DNA of 64,000 nucleotides from contig CM070568.1 of assembly GCA_036346405.1 (NCBI GenBank), positions 33,638,820 through 33,702,819 on the forward strand, read 5' to 3'. The notes under the pieces were generated by a model, which worked only from the letters and a program-made list of their open reading frames with translations, was not told the origin of the DNA and searched no databases. The position numbers were made by a program, and so were the translations under genes. Position 1 is the stretch's first letter. Each line of letters begins with the position of its first letter. This stretch comes from Phyllostachys edulis (lineage: Eukaryota > Streptophyta > Magnoliopsida > Poales > Poaceae). This document shows, piece after piece, positions 33,640 through 45,420 of this stretch.

Positions 33640-34700
33640 TCGTCCGAGATTTGGTTGACGAGGAAGAAAGAGGGCAATCCGCATGCGAGGCGATTTTCCG
33701 CTTCAAGTAGCTTCATCCTCGGAATGGTTCGACCAATCGAACTTTTGGGATCTTGAGGACACGATACCCAGATCTTCGTTTAACTTCTTCAAAGATCTGA
33801 ACCTTCCTTTACGATTCTTTATCCATTTATAATCTTTTTGTTGTACTTGGATCTAATTCTCAAACTCGCTCACCCAATCAACGCTTTACTTCTTCGGCAT
33901 ATTGTTCCCAAATTGTTTCTTGTTGAGTCGGATCTTATTTAATTCGCTTTATTGCATTGCTTCTCGTTAGGTCACGATTCTCGACCCAACCTCTTGCACA
34001 TCAAGAGTTTCCAACGGAGTTTCCTTGGTTGGAACACGAGGCACTTCTTCAATCGGGACACATGGAACATCGGTGGCCCTTTTGGTCTAACCATCAATTT
34101 GAGGATGGTAAGTTGAATGAAGGAAAGACGAGCTCCCATAGCCTATTGTAGGCTATACCAAAATCGAGAAGTGAACAGTGCACCACGATCTGACACGATC
34201 ATTTTCGGCACCCCCATGCAAATTTACGATGCGGGATATGTAAAGATTCGTTAGAAAATCTACACGGTCGGTTTTGACAGATGAGAGCTTTTTGTCCAGT
34301 TGGTGGTGCATGGCCGTTGTTAATTTGTGGAGCGATTTATGCAGTTAATTCCTAACAACTTGTCGGTTAATTCGGAGCGATTTATTTGGTTAATTCCACT
34401 AACAACGGGATCTCGACCGCTAACTAGCCATACTGAGTCATCCTCCGCATGACTAGCTATCTTAGAGGGACTATGGCGTTCTTAGTTGGTGGAGCAATTT
34501 GTGCAGTTACTCCACTAACTAACGAGACCTTGGTCGGTTAACTAGCTATCTGAGTCATCCTCCGCAACTAGCTATCTAACAAAGGATTATGGCCATTTAG
34601 GTCACGAAGGTTCGAGGCAACAACAGGTATGTGATGCCCTTAGATGTATCAGGAAGGAATTATGCCACTTTAGTCAAACGATCGATGACAACCCAGATGG
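33640..34700 (-). pseudogene. Gypsy integrase remnant in the giant-LTR element
   Basis: Minus-strand fragments in three frames read IWVVIDRLTKVA (about 34655-34690, first catalytic Asp), then LTNLYISRIVNLHG and VPKMIVSDRGALFTSRFW (about 34165-34235, second catalytic Asp), and near the end WSNHSEDEAT and FFLVNQISDEIL (33640-33750), the post-chromodomain tail typical of grass gypsy pol. A tandem repeat block (34331-34600) interrupts the core. RT and RNase H are absent between this and the protease. The integrase type supports a Ty3/gypsy origin. It cannot be functional. Confidence 0.75.
34331..34600. repeat. Two-unit tandem repeat inserted in the integrase remnant
   Basis: Segments containing GGAGC(G/A)ATTT(A/G)TGCAGTTA, then ACTAGC(C/T)AT...TGAGTCATCCTCCGCA and ACTAGCTATCT occur twice, about 150 bases apart; the first unit has an extra internal duplication. 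It separates integrase blocks that are contiguous in normal gypsy pol. Confidence 0.7.
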
Positions 34701-34731
34701 CTTCATCATTTTCTTAGGGGTTCGGGGTAGA

Positions 34732-35721
34732 TTAGAAGACCTTTTGGAAACCGGGGTGGTGCCGAGCACCGGATAAAAGAGTGAAATTAGGATCACCAAC
34801 AGTGATAAAAGATGGAGATACAAGGGAATGAGGCGCTCCTGAATCGAATAAAATAATATCCGGGCAAGAGTTAGCGAGAAGCGTACCTAACACGACGTCA
34901 GGTGCCTCCAGAGCTTTCTCAGTTGAGATGGAGTCGACTGGATTACAAACGATCTTTTGCTGCTTCAAAGGGCAATTGTTGGTGTAGTGCCCTTTCTTGC
35001 TACAAAAGAAACAAGTGATCCCGGCCATCGATTTGCGGGGACCACCTTGCTGACTCGCAGGTGCACGTGATGGAGGCACGGCGATGCGGCGACGAGGGGT
35101 CTTTGCAAGCTTCTTAGGACAATTATTAGCATAGTGGCCCTTGAGATTGCAGAAGAGACAAGTGACACCGGCGACCTTCTTTGGAGTCACCTTGAGTCCT
35201 CTCTTGACACTTGCGACGATGCTCGACTTTCTCTTTACGCCCACAAGAATAACAGGATTTTCAGCCACAAGCTGAAAGTCGGGGAAGGTATAGACTGGTA
35301 ATTTGTCTCTCAGCTCCTCAGACAAATCACCCAAGAACTTCTCTGGTTTGGAGGCATTGGCGATTGCGATGCTTGCAGATGACCGAAGAAGCAGTCGCTG
35401 CAGTTCCAATGACTTGGCAATCACCAGGTTCATGCTACATTCCTTGGGATAGTGATCGCTTCCCTCGCAAAGGAAACAAGTAACTTTGGCGATTGGACAA
35501 TCTTCGGGTAAATGGTCTTCATCACAGTTTGGACAAGCAGAAGTACACTGATTGCTGTAGTGTCCTTCCTCGCCACAACGCCGACAGACCTTGATTCTTC
35601 CTAGTCCGCAATTTTCGTCGAAATGCCCTCCTTCACCACAACTAAAGCAAACTGGTGGCGTTCTTTGTTCCTCGAAGCGGCGGGGCGCATAGTGGCCCTC
35701 CTCGCCACAATTGAAACACAC
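34732..35721 (-). CDS. Gag-like protein with seven CCHC zinc knuckles and a protease motif
   Basis: An open frame of 329 codons, the longest in the window. CCHC knuckles (CX2CX4HX4C) are at residues 25-38, 46-59, 82-95, 188-201 and 237-250. Two variants are at 2-15 (last Cys is Arg) and 63-75 (CX2CX3HX4C). Between knuckles 5 and 6 is a 90-residue spacer with ELRDKLPVYTFPDF. The C-terminus has IILFDSGAPHSLVSPSF (residues 289-305), the DSGA active-site block of gypsy proteases, and ends soon after at TAG. Gag knuckles bind and package RNA; one or two are usual, seven is exceptional. Coding sequence probably begins further upstream in another frame (to about 35820, DVGLGQQVVGMKISWLQAV), so the N-terminus is frameshifted. 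It may supply packaging for a non-autonomous element (inference). Confidence 0.75.
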   Translation of the reverse strand: MCFNCGEEGHYAPRRFEEQRTPPVCFSCGEGGHFDENCGLGRIKVCRRCGEEGHYSNQCTSACPNCDEDHLPEDCPIAKVTCFLCEGSDHYPKECSMNLVIAKSLELQRLLLRSSASIAIANASKPEKFLGDLSEELRDKLPVYTFPDFQLVAENPVILVGVKRKSSIVASVKRGLKVTPKKVAGVTCLFCNLKGHYANNCPKKLAKTPRRRIAVPPSRAPASQQGGPRKSMAGITCFFCSKKGHYTNNCPLKQQKIVCNPVDSISTEKALEAPDVVLGTLLANSCPDIILFDSGAPHSLVSPSFITVGDPNFTLLSGARHHPGFQKVF

Positions 35722-35830
35722 TCTAGGGCGGAGGCGTTCTGAGTCTTGTCCTGGACAGCTTGGAGCCAGGAGATTTTCATCCCAACCACTTGTTGACCTA
35801 GTCCGACATCCTGTTCAAGAGATAGGTTAG

Positions 35831-36684
35831 CAAGGAAACCTCAAGATTAGAAGCTAAAGAACGGGAAAGGAGAAGCCAATGATTAGGGGATGAAATACCA
35901 CCCTAACCGAGAGCTAACAAAACAGGTGGTATAGAACCCTACCGAAGTTAATAATAGATTAGATGGTAATACATGCAACTAAATGAAGCAAGAAGAATGA
36001 AAGAAGCCAAAGACATCATAATAAAGAGGAAACAAAACAGCAAGGAATGCACTTTAAAAGCTTCTAAAAAGACTCCAAAACAGCGAGGAAAACACCAAAA
36101 CCAAGGCTCAACTTCCCAACACAACCTGACCGTATTGAATGAGCGAGTAATTGATTGAGGAGATCAAAATCAGATCATAAGGTAAGGTCTAATGCTACTA
36201 AAGAGCAGGGTTAAATTAACAAAATAAATGTTAGATACTTAGCTAACTAGTATCACATCTTACCCTTTTATTCCCACAAGTTTTAGTTGATTAACCTCTC
36301 ATTTTCTACCCTATTTAGAACCTTTGAGCTTGCTGTCCGGAAATTGAATGGTCGCTGTCCAGATTTTGCATCCAAGCCTCCTAGCCGAAATCCTGAACTT
36401 CAGAAGCTTCAAAACCTTGTAAAGGGCAGCTAACGCTTCAATTTGCCAAACTCATTAGTTCCCAAAACCAGTGTTATCGTTTAATTGGGTCTATCTTTTT
36501 GAGAGGAGGAGAGGAAAACAACTTTTAAAACTCACATTAGAACAAGATGAGAGGAGAACGCTAAGATAGGTAAGGAGTAAAAGTAGAGACTTTACTTAAG
36601 CTTTCATAAACCATTTGACATTTTGAAAATAAGTTTTCCAAAACATCATAAGAACGACCAAGCTTGGGTTACTACGGTCAGGAT
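35831..36684 (-). other. 5' internal non-coding region of the giant-LTR element
   Basis: Between the PBS and the gag-like ORF lies 850 bases of AT-rich DNA. No gag capsid block is recognisable. On the minus strand CTAAC...CTCTTGAACAG at about 35812-35840 would be a credible branch point and 3' splice site just before the gag-like frame. The small plus-strand ORF at 35973 has no support. Confidence 0.5.
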
Positions 36685-36697
36685 GGCTCTGATACCA
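36685..36697 (-). other. Primer binding site of the giant-LTR element
   Basis: TGGTATCAGAGCC on the minus strand, six bases inside the 5' LTR (36704). tRNA-iMet type. Confidence 0.9.
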
Positions 36698-36703
36698 AAC
36701 TTT

Positions 36704-39700
36704 TGTGAGACCCCGATTTATTAGGCTCATAATACTTAGTCATCCAATTGACCCTAGTATTATCAACCAAATAAAACGTGCCTCGAGGTATATGTACTTC
36801 CCAAGAATGCAAGACATACAACTCATTACAAAAGATTGCATCAATTCCATACAACACATAGAACAGACAAGCAACAAACCGAAGTTAATAACAATAAAGG
36901 ATAGTTATTACAAAAGAGAGGCCGACCGCCAAATAACAACAAGACTACAAAGATAACAATGAAGCAAAAGTGCCATAAAGATGGCCATAACAAAAGCCAA
37001 CCAAAGGTGTGCCTTAACCCACAAGGCAATCGACCGGACCGCCAAGCTAGTCGTCAAACCCGAAGCACATCTCACCAAAGGGAAGCCCTTGGGGCTCACC
37101 TTCCTCTGCAACAAAGTTGTTAAGCAAAGCAAATGAGTACAATAAATTGTTTATTGTACTCGCAAGACTGACGTGTAAGATAACAGAACTATAATTTAGC
37201 TATATGCAAGCTTTATTTAAGTGGATGAGGCTATGGACTCATTTAAGCACAAAGCAAGTTTTCATTTGCAATAATATAGTAGATTGAAAGCAATTTGACA
37301 AAGCATTTTTTTTTATTGTTGAAATAACAACGAGATAAATAACAAGGTAACAACAACAAGAACAACTTGGAAGTGACCAACCCAAGTCACCACAACAATA
37401 GCATGAACTCCCCGTTCATACCAACCATGTCAAGTTTTAATTAAAGGTTGTAGTCTAGTCTTGAACGACCTTACCAAGCATGTCCATAACCTAGGGCGAG
37501 GCTATTCAATAGTTTTATCCTGCGCAGGTGTACCACTCATACCACACGTCGCACCGCCTTTCCTTTAGGCACACTACCTTTGGTATGCCAACGCGGCTAA
37601 GTCCTACGAGACATTTCCAATGGACAATGCTAATTCGAGTCGCACAACCCACGGGAGAAGGAGACATCACACAACCTGCCCGAAGCTAATGCTCCTCCCA
37701 CATCACACACACATTTTATCTTTAAAAACACACCAACCGAGCGACCCCAATTAACACCGCCCAAAGTACTTAGTCAAGAGGGTTCCATATGCCCTCGTGT
37801 GGTTAGCACGCAAAATCGCTTGGCTTAGTGACCCAAGTACTCGGTCCTTAGGGACCGGGCATACCACCACATCCAAAAACCACGCCATCCATCCAATATG
37901 CCCAAGTCTAAATCAATCTTTTATTTTCAGTTTTGATTTTACAATTAATCAAAGCACAAGTGCTGGACATATAAGAGTAATAATCAGTTTTGAGTGATCA
38001 AGACCATCGACTAAGCCGATGATCGCCCATTACTACCGATAACTAAGCATGTCTAAGTAATTAATATCGAAATTTACTAAGTGATAAGAGCTCATCCAAC
38101 GAGCTCCAACCACAGCAAATAACCTAGGCTCATTGGTAGTAGAGGATGAACAATTCCTACAGATTGTGCAACTATAGGATTGCTAGCGATATTTGAACAC
38201 AAAGTAGCATGCATACATATAAGTGAAACAAAGTATTAAGCTTTAAAGTAATGGGACAATGATGGAAATGATCAAACTGCTTGCCTTGCTGTTGCTGGTC
38301 AATTTGTTGCTGAGGGTCACTCTCGGGATCACCACAAATGTCGAAACCTAACGGAAAAGCGACAAAGAACCGATAAGAACGACGAAAAACAACAAAGACG
38401 GCACAGCAACGAACTCCAAATTCTCTGAATTTTCTACAGCAGCAAGAGGGTGATTTTAGGAATTTTGCAACAAGAACCAATTGATTTGGATTCTCAATGC
38501 AAAAGTTATGAGCAAAACAATTCTGCTCACCCTAAAAATACCAAACTGCACTATTCACTAATTTAATTATGAGGCAACATTTTCTAGAATGGTGGTGATA
38601 CTGAGATTTTTACTGTAAAACCAGCACCTCATGAGATGAATAACACAATTGAGTTCATCTCATTTGGAGCTATTATGCATTTTCTATAATTCTTCAAAAA
38701 CAAGAACTTGAACAAAATTATAATGCTCAAGTCCTCCTTTTTATAACAGCAACATGCTCAAAACTAATTTTCTTAGTGAGTTCACTAATAGAGGAAACCA
38801 ACAAAGTTGGAATCACTCAAAAAGAATCTACAGAGCATTAGTTGTGGATTTTACAAGTTAAACATTAGTTTGGGTGTATATTTGAAGTTAGTTTTAAAAT
38901 CTATTTGCAAAACTGTGTTTTGGAGCTGAACTGGGCTCTTAACCATTTTTAGACTAAAGTCCAGGTCAAGCCAGAGCTAACAAAATTTGATTCACCCTAT
39001 TTGGATTGAAATTGAATTAGTTATGCATTTTTAAAGTTCCTACCTTTTTCGGTTTACAAATAAGTGCTTCTCGAATTTCTAAACTTCCAAAAGCAGAGGG
39101 AGGGCGTGAACCGCTTGATCTAAATCCAACGGCCCAAGACCTCCAGAGGAAAACGCAAGCGCTTGCACAAGAGTCCAGAGAACATGGGCCGTTGATCTTG
39201 GATCCAACGGTCCATGTCCTCCCCGCCACGCCGTCTGTGGAGGAGGTCGTGGCCGCTGATCTGCATCCAACGAACCACAACACATGAGGAGGACCGGACG
39301 GTTCAGATCAAGCGAGGGAGGTCTGGCGGCCGAGATCTTCCAAAGGAAGATCTAAACTATCAAGATCTCCCAAGGAAGATCTACACGTCGGGACCTCTCG
39401 AGGAGAGGTCCCGGACGGTCCAGATTTTCCAAGGAGGACCTCAATGGTCTAGATTGTCCTGTGGAGGACCTTAACGGTCAAGACAACAACAAAGAGGTCT
39501 GGCGGTTCAGATCCACTTGGGGTGGTCCCGAACGGCCAAGATCTAACAAAGGGAGATCCTAAGCGGCTCAGATTTCCACCGGGAGGTGCAGGCGGCTAAG
39601 ATTTACCCGAGGAGGTCCACAAAGGTTGAGAGGACCTCGGGAGGTCCTACACGGTGGAGATCAACACAGGAGGACCTTAACGGCTAAGATCTCCCACAAG

Positions 39701-42424
39701 GAGGTCCTAGCGGTCAAGATCGCAAGGAGGGAGGTCCTAGGGGTTGTCCTTACAAAAGACCGGGGTGGTCTTTTGCAAAGAGGACCCCGGGGAGGTCCAA
39801 GATGGCTAAGATGGCCCCGAGGAGGTCTGGCCGTGAGACCTAAGATGGACGGCATAAGACCTCGCACGCAAAGACACTAAGGACACATTAAAAGCTACAA
39901 TGATTGGAGGTGATTAGCCAAAATGGGGAGGTCTTTGTCTTAACGACAAAGGCACGCGGTGCCATGGTCGTCCGACAAAATCCCGAGAGGCTACCAAGGC
40001 TCGACGCGCGATGAGGACCTCACCGGCGCCATCCAGGACACCAACGTGTGCGCAATAGTGTTCTTGCGCACGCCAGACCATTCATTCGGCGAGGTGGCTC
40101 TGAACGGCGACGAGTCGAGATTGGCGGCAAAAAACACACGGCCAAAACACAAACAGCGATAATGAGCTCCGCAATGAACATTCAAGCGTGTGCAGCTAAG
40201 CTCCGCAACAACATACATGCAGTGCCCAGAGCTAAAGGACTACCAGAGGGTTACCCGGAGGTCGCGAAGTGCCAAGATGTTGGGGGCGTGGAGGACCGGA
40301 GTTGGGGAAGAAGGGTTGCTCCACGGCCAACTCCAAGCTCCAAGCTCCAAGTTAGGCCTCTTCAAAATGTCAACCCAAATGGGGTTAGGGTTAACTCCAG
40401 GAGGTGCAGGGAGCACAAAGTGAACAAGAGGTTGAAGAGGAGCCATCAAGCACCGCCACCGAGGATCTCCAAGGACTTCAACAATGGCGCCAAAAAGGGT
40501 AGGTCGGTGGAGGAGATGCTCGGCCAGTGCAGCAAGGCCAAGCTCAATGGTGTGTAAAAGAAGCCAAGGGCAACAGGGGGGGGTTTTATAGTTAGGGCAA
40601 AAGAGGTCTGGACCATGGGTTAAGCTCATGGTGAGCTTAGCCCAAGGGAGGTCCACCAAGGTCCATGGAGTTGGACAAGATGGATGGGACGAGTAGGTAG
40701 GTCGGAGCATGGGCTAGGGTGGAAAGGCACCGACACGCATTAAATCTTGCCTGACAGCATAGAGCCGTTGGACAAGACATGCCATCGACCTCCTCATCGC
40801 CATGGCGCGTCTTGGCGCAGAGCTAGGAGAAGAACAGGGCATGCCTCCCAACCGTTGGATAAGAACCTGAGGAGGACATGACCCTCGGATTTGATTTGAA
40901 ACGGTAAGGTTCAAAATGGAAGGGAGGAGGTCACAGCCACCCGATTTGGAAAGGGAGGTCATGGCCCTCCGATTTCCATAACGCGACTGCGCACGTGGAA
41001 AAGGGGACAGGAGGTCCAAGGCGTTGGATTTCAATCCAACAGTGCGGACCTCCAGGGAGGACTTAACGCACACGGCCTTAGAACATGAGGGGGAGGTCAT
41101 GGCCTTTGGATTAAAATCCAAGGGCACACAACCAAAGGGAGGTCTGAGGCTTTGCGTGAAGCGCGAGGGAGGTCAAGACCTTTGGATTTTGATCCAACGG
41201 TGGTGATCAAAACAGGGAGGTCCCGAGCCTCGCACGCGTGGCGCAAAGGAGGTCTTGGCTTGCACAACACACGGAGGTCATGGCCATTAGATTTAGATCT
41301 AAGAACGCGACCTCACGTCTTGTGAAGGACCTAGTCAGTGATGTTTTTCGAGGAGGTCGTGGCCTTTGGATGTAAATCCAGCGGCGCACAACATGAGATA
41401 GGGGAGGTTTTGTGCGCTGGACATTTTGAGGGGAGGTCGTGGGCTGTTGGATCTGATCCAACGGCTACGACCTCAAGTGAGTGCAAAGGGAGATCTGATA
41501 GTTAGCTTAAGAGGAGGAGGTCAAGAGCGGTTGGATGTAAATCCATGCCTATGACCTCGCCAAGGTGGAAGGTGGTTTTGAGGTTCGATAACAAGGGAGG
41601 TCGGGGCGGTTGGATCTTAATCCAAGGGCTATGACCGGACAAGGTGAGGAGGTCTTTGGGATTTAACACGGGGAGGTCATGACCGTGGATCGTTGATCCA
41701 ACGGTTATGACCTGATGAGGTGGGAAAGCCTTTGCGGTGTTGACCGCGAGGAGGTCTGGCGCCCACGTTGACCTCGAGGAGGTCCACGCGGTCGAGAGGA
41801 CTTGAAGGAGGTCTGAGTGCGTTGGTTGAGGGGAGGTCGTGGCCTTTGGATTGGATCCAACGGCTGACCTCATCAAATGAGGAAGGAGGTCGATGGGGTT
41901 GAAATGGACCACTTTGCAAAGTGGCTAGCCCAAGGAACAGTGTAGGCTTTTAAATTTAGTTTTTAACAGCTGAAACTTAGCGGAATTATTTGAGATAGCA
42001 AATGAACTCCAAATTTAATGAAATTTTAACTGGAGCTTGCTGACAATAAGATTAACCTTGCATAAAATTTCCAGAGGTTATTATGCAATGCATTTTTCTC
42101 AGGAAATTCGTTAAGGTTGTTTAAAGGATTGTTTTACCTCCAAAATTTATCAAACTAGTTTTACAACTTGTGATATTTTTCAGAGGGTCCCACATCAGTT
42201 TTGGGACCAAGGAAAATATATCCCAATGTTTGACACCAGATTTAGACAATTGGAAAAATGAATTTGACTTTTGGGTCAACAAGAGCTTTGTGTTTTGGAT
42301 TACACAACTCTTGGACCAGAACTACATGAGAAATTAGGGGTTTTCAAGATGTGGGAAAAAGTTTTAATTTCTACACATATAATTATACTTGAATAAACCC
42401 AGATTGTACATTTGGGATGTTACA
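36704..42424 (-). mobile_element. 5' LTR of the giant-LTR element
   Basis: Matches 27897-33618 along its length. AT-rich parts (for example 38570-39050) are nearly identical to the other copy; GC-rich repeat parts (39060-41900) differ by frequent small indels. It contains the same repeat tracts, palindrome array and TATA box (40582-40591). Confidence 0.9.
40910..41900. repeat. Palindrome array, copy in the 5' LTR
   Basis: Same units as at 32140-33070, several better preserved: GAGGTCGTGGGCTGTTGGATCTGATCCAACGG... closed by CGACCTC at about 41433-41474, and GGTCATGACCGTGGATC...GATCCAACGGTTATGACC at about 41673-41712. Confidence 0.85.
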
Positions 42425-42429
42425 CGATG

Positions 42430-43450
42430 AGAAGCTCGAGGGGAAGCCTGAAATCGAGCGCACAGACACAAAATGGTTGTATGTCGGCCTCGATCTTTGT
42501 GAGGTAGAGGAGGAGCCAATCATGTCATGCGGTACTCATACGTCCACTTGGGCTCTCCATCCTCATCTGGGTCCAAAGATGGTGGTCGTGGCAATGGGAG
42601 TAGACATTGGTCTACTATTTCCCATGTCGAAGCGGCGAAGAAGGTCCTTTGTATACTTACTTTGATGAATGAAGATGCCTTCTTTCAGCTTGCTTGACTT
42701 GAAGACCAAGGAAGAAGGTCAATTAAGCCCATCATGCTCATCTCGAACTCCCCGCTCATAGAATCTGAAAATCTAGACACCAAAGCATGAGAGGAACCAC
42801 CAATATGATATCATCCACATAAATCAACCAATAAGAAGTCAACGCCATGCTTAAGAGTGAACAAGGTTTTATCAACCATTCCCATTTTGAAATCATTACT
42901 AAGAAGAAAACTCTTAAGCCTATCATACCAAGCTCTAGGGCTTGCTTGAGACCATACAAGGCTTTGGAGAGTTTAAAACACGGTTTGGGAATTTGGGATT
43001 TTCAAACCGGTGGTTGCTTGACAAAGACCTCTTCTTCTATGAAACCATTCAGAAAGCACTTTTGACATCCATTTGAAAAAGCTTGAAACCCTTAGATGAT
43101 GCAAATGCTAGCAAAATGCGAATGGCTTCCAATCTAGCTCTGAGGAGCAAAAGTCTCTTCAAAGTCTAAGCCCTCTACAGGAATAACCTTGAGCTACAAG
43201 CCTAGCCTTGTTGCGAACTACCAACCCATCCTCGCTTTGCTTATTTTTGAAAATCCATTTTGTTCCAATTACATGTTGATTAGGTGGAGGTTCAACTAAG
43301 GTCCGAGACTTGGTTTCTTTCAAAGTTTTCAAGTTCTTCATGCATGGCATTGACCCAAGAGGCATCGAAAAGAGCATGGGTGATATCTCGGGGTTCAAAA
43401 GAAGCGACAAAAGAGAATGTGCATGAGAATCGGAAGAAATGAACACGAGG
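42430..43450 (-). pseudogene. Sirevirus 2 reverse transcriptase
   Basis: Minus-strand order: WVNAMHEELENF and FKNKQSEDGLVVRNKARLVA (43190-43300), DVKSAFLNG and KALYGLKQA (about 42945-43060), the catalytic IYVDDI at 42807-42824, KYTKDLLRRFDM (about 42650) and DEDGEP (42560), then a degraded RPDI region ending at the giant-LTR insertion at 42425. Frames change at least five times. This domain copies element RNA; here it is inactive. Confidence 0.85.
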
Positions 43451-43681
43451 CGAGTGACTCGCTGATGAATATCCCCAATAATCTGCTCAGGTGGATGCTG
43501 TCGCTGAATGTGAAGAGGAGCTCCTGGTGCAGAAGTGGCCTCTACCTCATGGGCTGTGGAGGTAGGAATAGAGCCACTCTGATCGTCGGTGAAGGTAGGA
43601 AGAGGCTGCTCATCTGAAGCTGGTGTAGTAGAAGCAGGCTCCCCAACCCTCTCAGAAGTGACTGGAGGATGGATTTGGTCC
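43451..43681 (-). other. Sirevirus 2 variable linker between integrase and RT
   Basis: The stretch between the integrase C-terminal block and the RT start is low in conservation in copia elements. Here it encodes Pro/Ser/Glu-rich fragments on the minus strand in broken frames. The plus-strand ORF at 43417-43617 is a shadow. Confidence 0.5.
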
Positions 43682-44760
43682 TCATCCTCGAGTCATCGTC
43701 GATTTAAAATGCTTTCTCGAATATCGAAAACCGTGTACTGCAAACATCGGGTCTAGTACCGTGACTAGCCTCATCAAAAGTGACTTCGAAGTCTCAACAA
43801 TTTTGTTAGTGTCAAAATTAAATACACGATAGCCACGAGAATGAGCAGGATATCCAAGAAATATGCCATCAGAACATCTAGATTCAAATTTATCAAGGTT
43901 GCCATGTTTTAGAATGAAGCACTTGCAACCAAAAATCTTGAAATGAGAAACTTTGGGCTTATGACCAAATCTGAGCTCATAGGAAGTCTTACCAATAACA
44001 GATCTCAAGAACACCCTATTAGAAATATAACAAGCGAGAAGATAGCCTCATTAAAAACCTCCTAGGTGTGGAATGCTCATCTAGCATGGTCTTGACCATC
44101 TCTACAAGGGTCCTATTCTTCCTCTCTACAACACCATTCTGCTGGGGAACTCTAGGTGAAGAAAACTGGTGCTCTAGCCCCCTATCAGAACAGAAGGTGG
44201 CAAAGGAAGAATTCTTGAATTCTGTCCCATTGTCACTCCTAATGGCTCTCAAAGCACCAGGAAGATCAACAGCAAGTCTAAGGACCAAATCTCTAAAGAA
44301 ACCAAAAGCCTCGTCCTTAGAAACCAGAAAATAAACCCATGAATACCGGAGTAATCATCTACAATCACAAGCACATACCACTTACCACCGTGATGGACTC
44401 TAGAAGGACCAACAAAGGTCTAAGTGCAAGAGTCGACCGTCCATCGGTCATCACTAAGGTAAGAGGAGGATGAGAAGCGAAACCATCTTACCAGTGTCTC
44501 ATGTGGTGTGCACACAAGATCTTTAACGACCTTGACCTAGGCAAACCTCTAATCAAATCCTTACTCTCGACTCTAGTCAAGTGGTGAAACCTATGTGACC
44601 AAGCCTACGATGCCACAAAACTAGATCATGGGAATCGAAGCAACAAGACACCTAGGGCTAGAAGCGTAAGAGTTACGAAATCGGCACAAAGATCCTCTCA
44701 AACACGAAATCTTAAAGACAAGCTCACGGAGGAATCTAAAACCCTGCACTCACCACTCTT
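43682..44760 (-). pseudogene. Sirevirus 2 integrase
   Basis: RSDNGTEFKNSSFATFC (about 44200-44255) carries the second catalytic Asp, and SSPRVPQQNGVVERKNRTL (about 44110-44165) the catalytic Glu of the DDE core. GKTSYELRFGHKPKVSHFKI, FGCKCFILKHGNLDKFESR and GIFLGYPAHSRGYRVFN form the C-terminal block (43790-44005). The HHCC and first-Asp part at 44300-44760 is broken into several frames. It would insert the cDNA into DNA. Non-functional. Confidence 0.85.
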
Positions 44761-44771
44761 AAATCTCACCT

Positions 44772-45420
44772 CTAGACCCTCATCAGCGGTGAGAAGCGAA
44801 AGCGATTATATTTCAGCTTACTTACCAAAGCGACGTCCTTGAGCATGAATTTGTTGTTGACGCGCACTGTGCCCTTTGCTGTCACGGTCCCGGTAGAAGC
44901 ATCCCCAAATGTGATCAATTCATTGCCGGATGCACGTGTGAGGGAGGAGAACCATCTAGAATCCCCGGTCATGTGTCGAGAGCACCCGGAGTCAACAAGC
45001 CATATGTCCTCCTTCCTCGCACGACGGACCTACAAGGCACGAGCAGGAAACATCTGTGCCTCAGTACTGGGGTTAGTGATAAAAGACTTGGGAATCCAGT
45101 ACTGAGTCACACGATGCTTAGGCAAAACAGTAGAAGCAGCAGTAAAATGGTTAGGAGCAAAATCATAAGAACGCACATGAGAACCACCTAGACCTCTCCG
45201 AATCGACCTACCAAAAGGTCGGTACTCCCCCTGTCTAGATGCTACCCGCGGTCTCTCCTCACGAAATCCTAAACCAGAACGCTGCCTAGAACTATCAAAG
45301 GAGTCAAAGAAGTCATCTACGAACCTAGGCCTATGTCTAGCAGGAAAGACAGGCTGCCTAGCTCTAGAGACAACAGCAGGTGAAGGAACTCCTCTAATGG
45401 TTCTCAAGGTACTCATCCTC
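44772..45420 (-). pseudogene. Sirevirus 2 protease domain and preceding basic linker
   Basis: The active-site block WLVDSGCSRHMTGDSRWFSSL is centred on 44979-44993, followed by TFGDASTGTVTAKGTVRVN, a standard copia protease. Upstream an Arg/Ser-rich region (45030-45416) ends in FPARAL. An interruption at about 45010 separates them. Confidence 0.85.

Larger units (their letters stand above)
27897..42424 (-). mobile_element. Giant-LTR retrotransposon (5.72-kb LTRs, 3.1-kb interior)
   Basis: Two LTRs (27897-33618, 5722 bp; 36704-42424, 5721 bp) enclose 3085 bp. Minus-strand termini are TGTAACATCCC...GGGGTCTCACA. A tRNA-iMet PBS lies six bases inside the right LTR, a PPT abuts the left LTR, and CGATG flanks both ends. 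The interior has a gag with seven zinc knuckles, a protease motif and integrase remnants but no RT/RNase H, so it is a non-autonomous gypsy derivative. Size proportions resemble the LARD class (large LTRs, short interior) described from Triticeae; its exact family is not identified. Confidence 0.9.

Noticed and set aside
36685..36697. GGCTCTGATACCA and similar words considered as tRNA gene pieces
   Set aside because: They are primer binding sites adjoining LTR edges; no cloverleaf can be drawn around them.
42417..42665. Plus-strand 82-codon ORF next to the giant-LTR junction
   Set aside because: The opposite strand carries Sirevirus RT/RNase H motifs (KYTKDLLRRFDM, DEDGEP), so it is a shadow.
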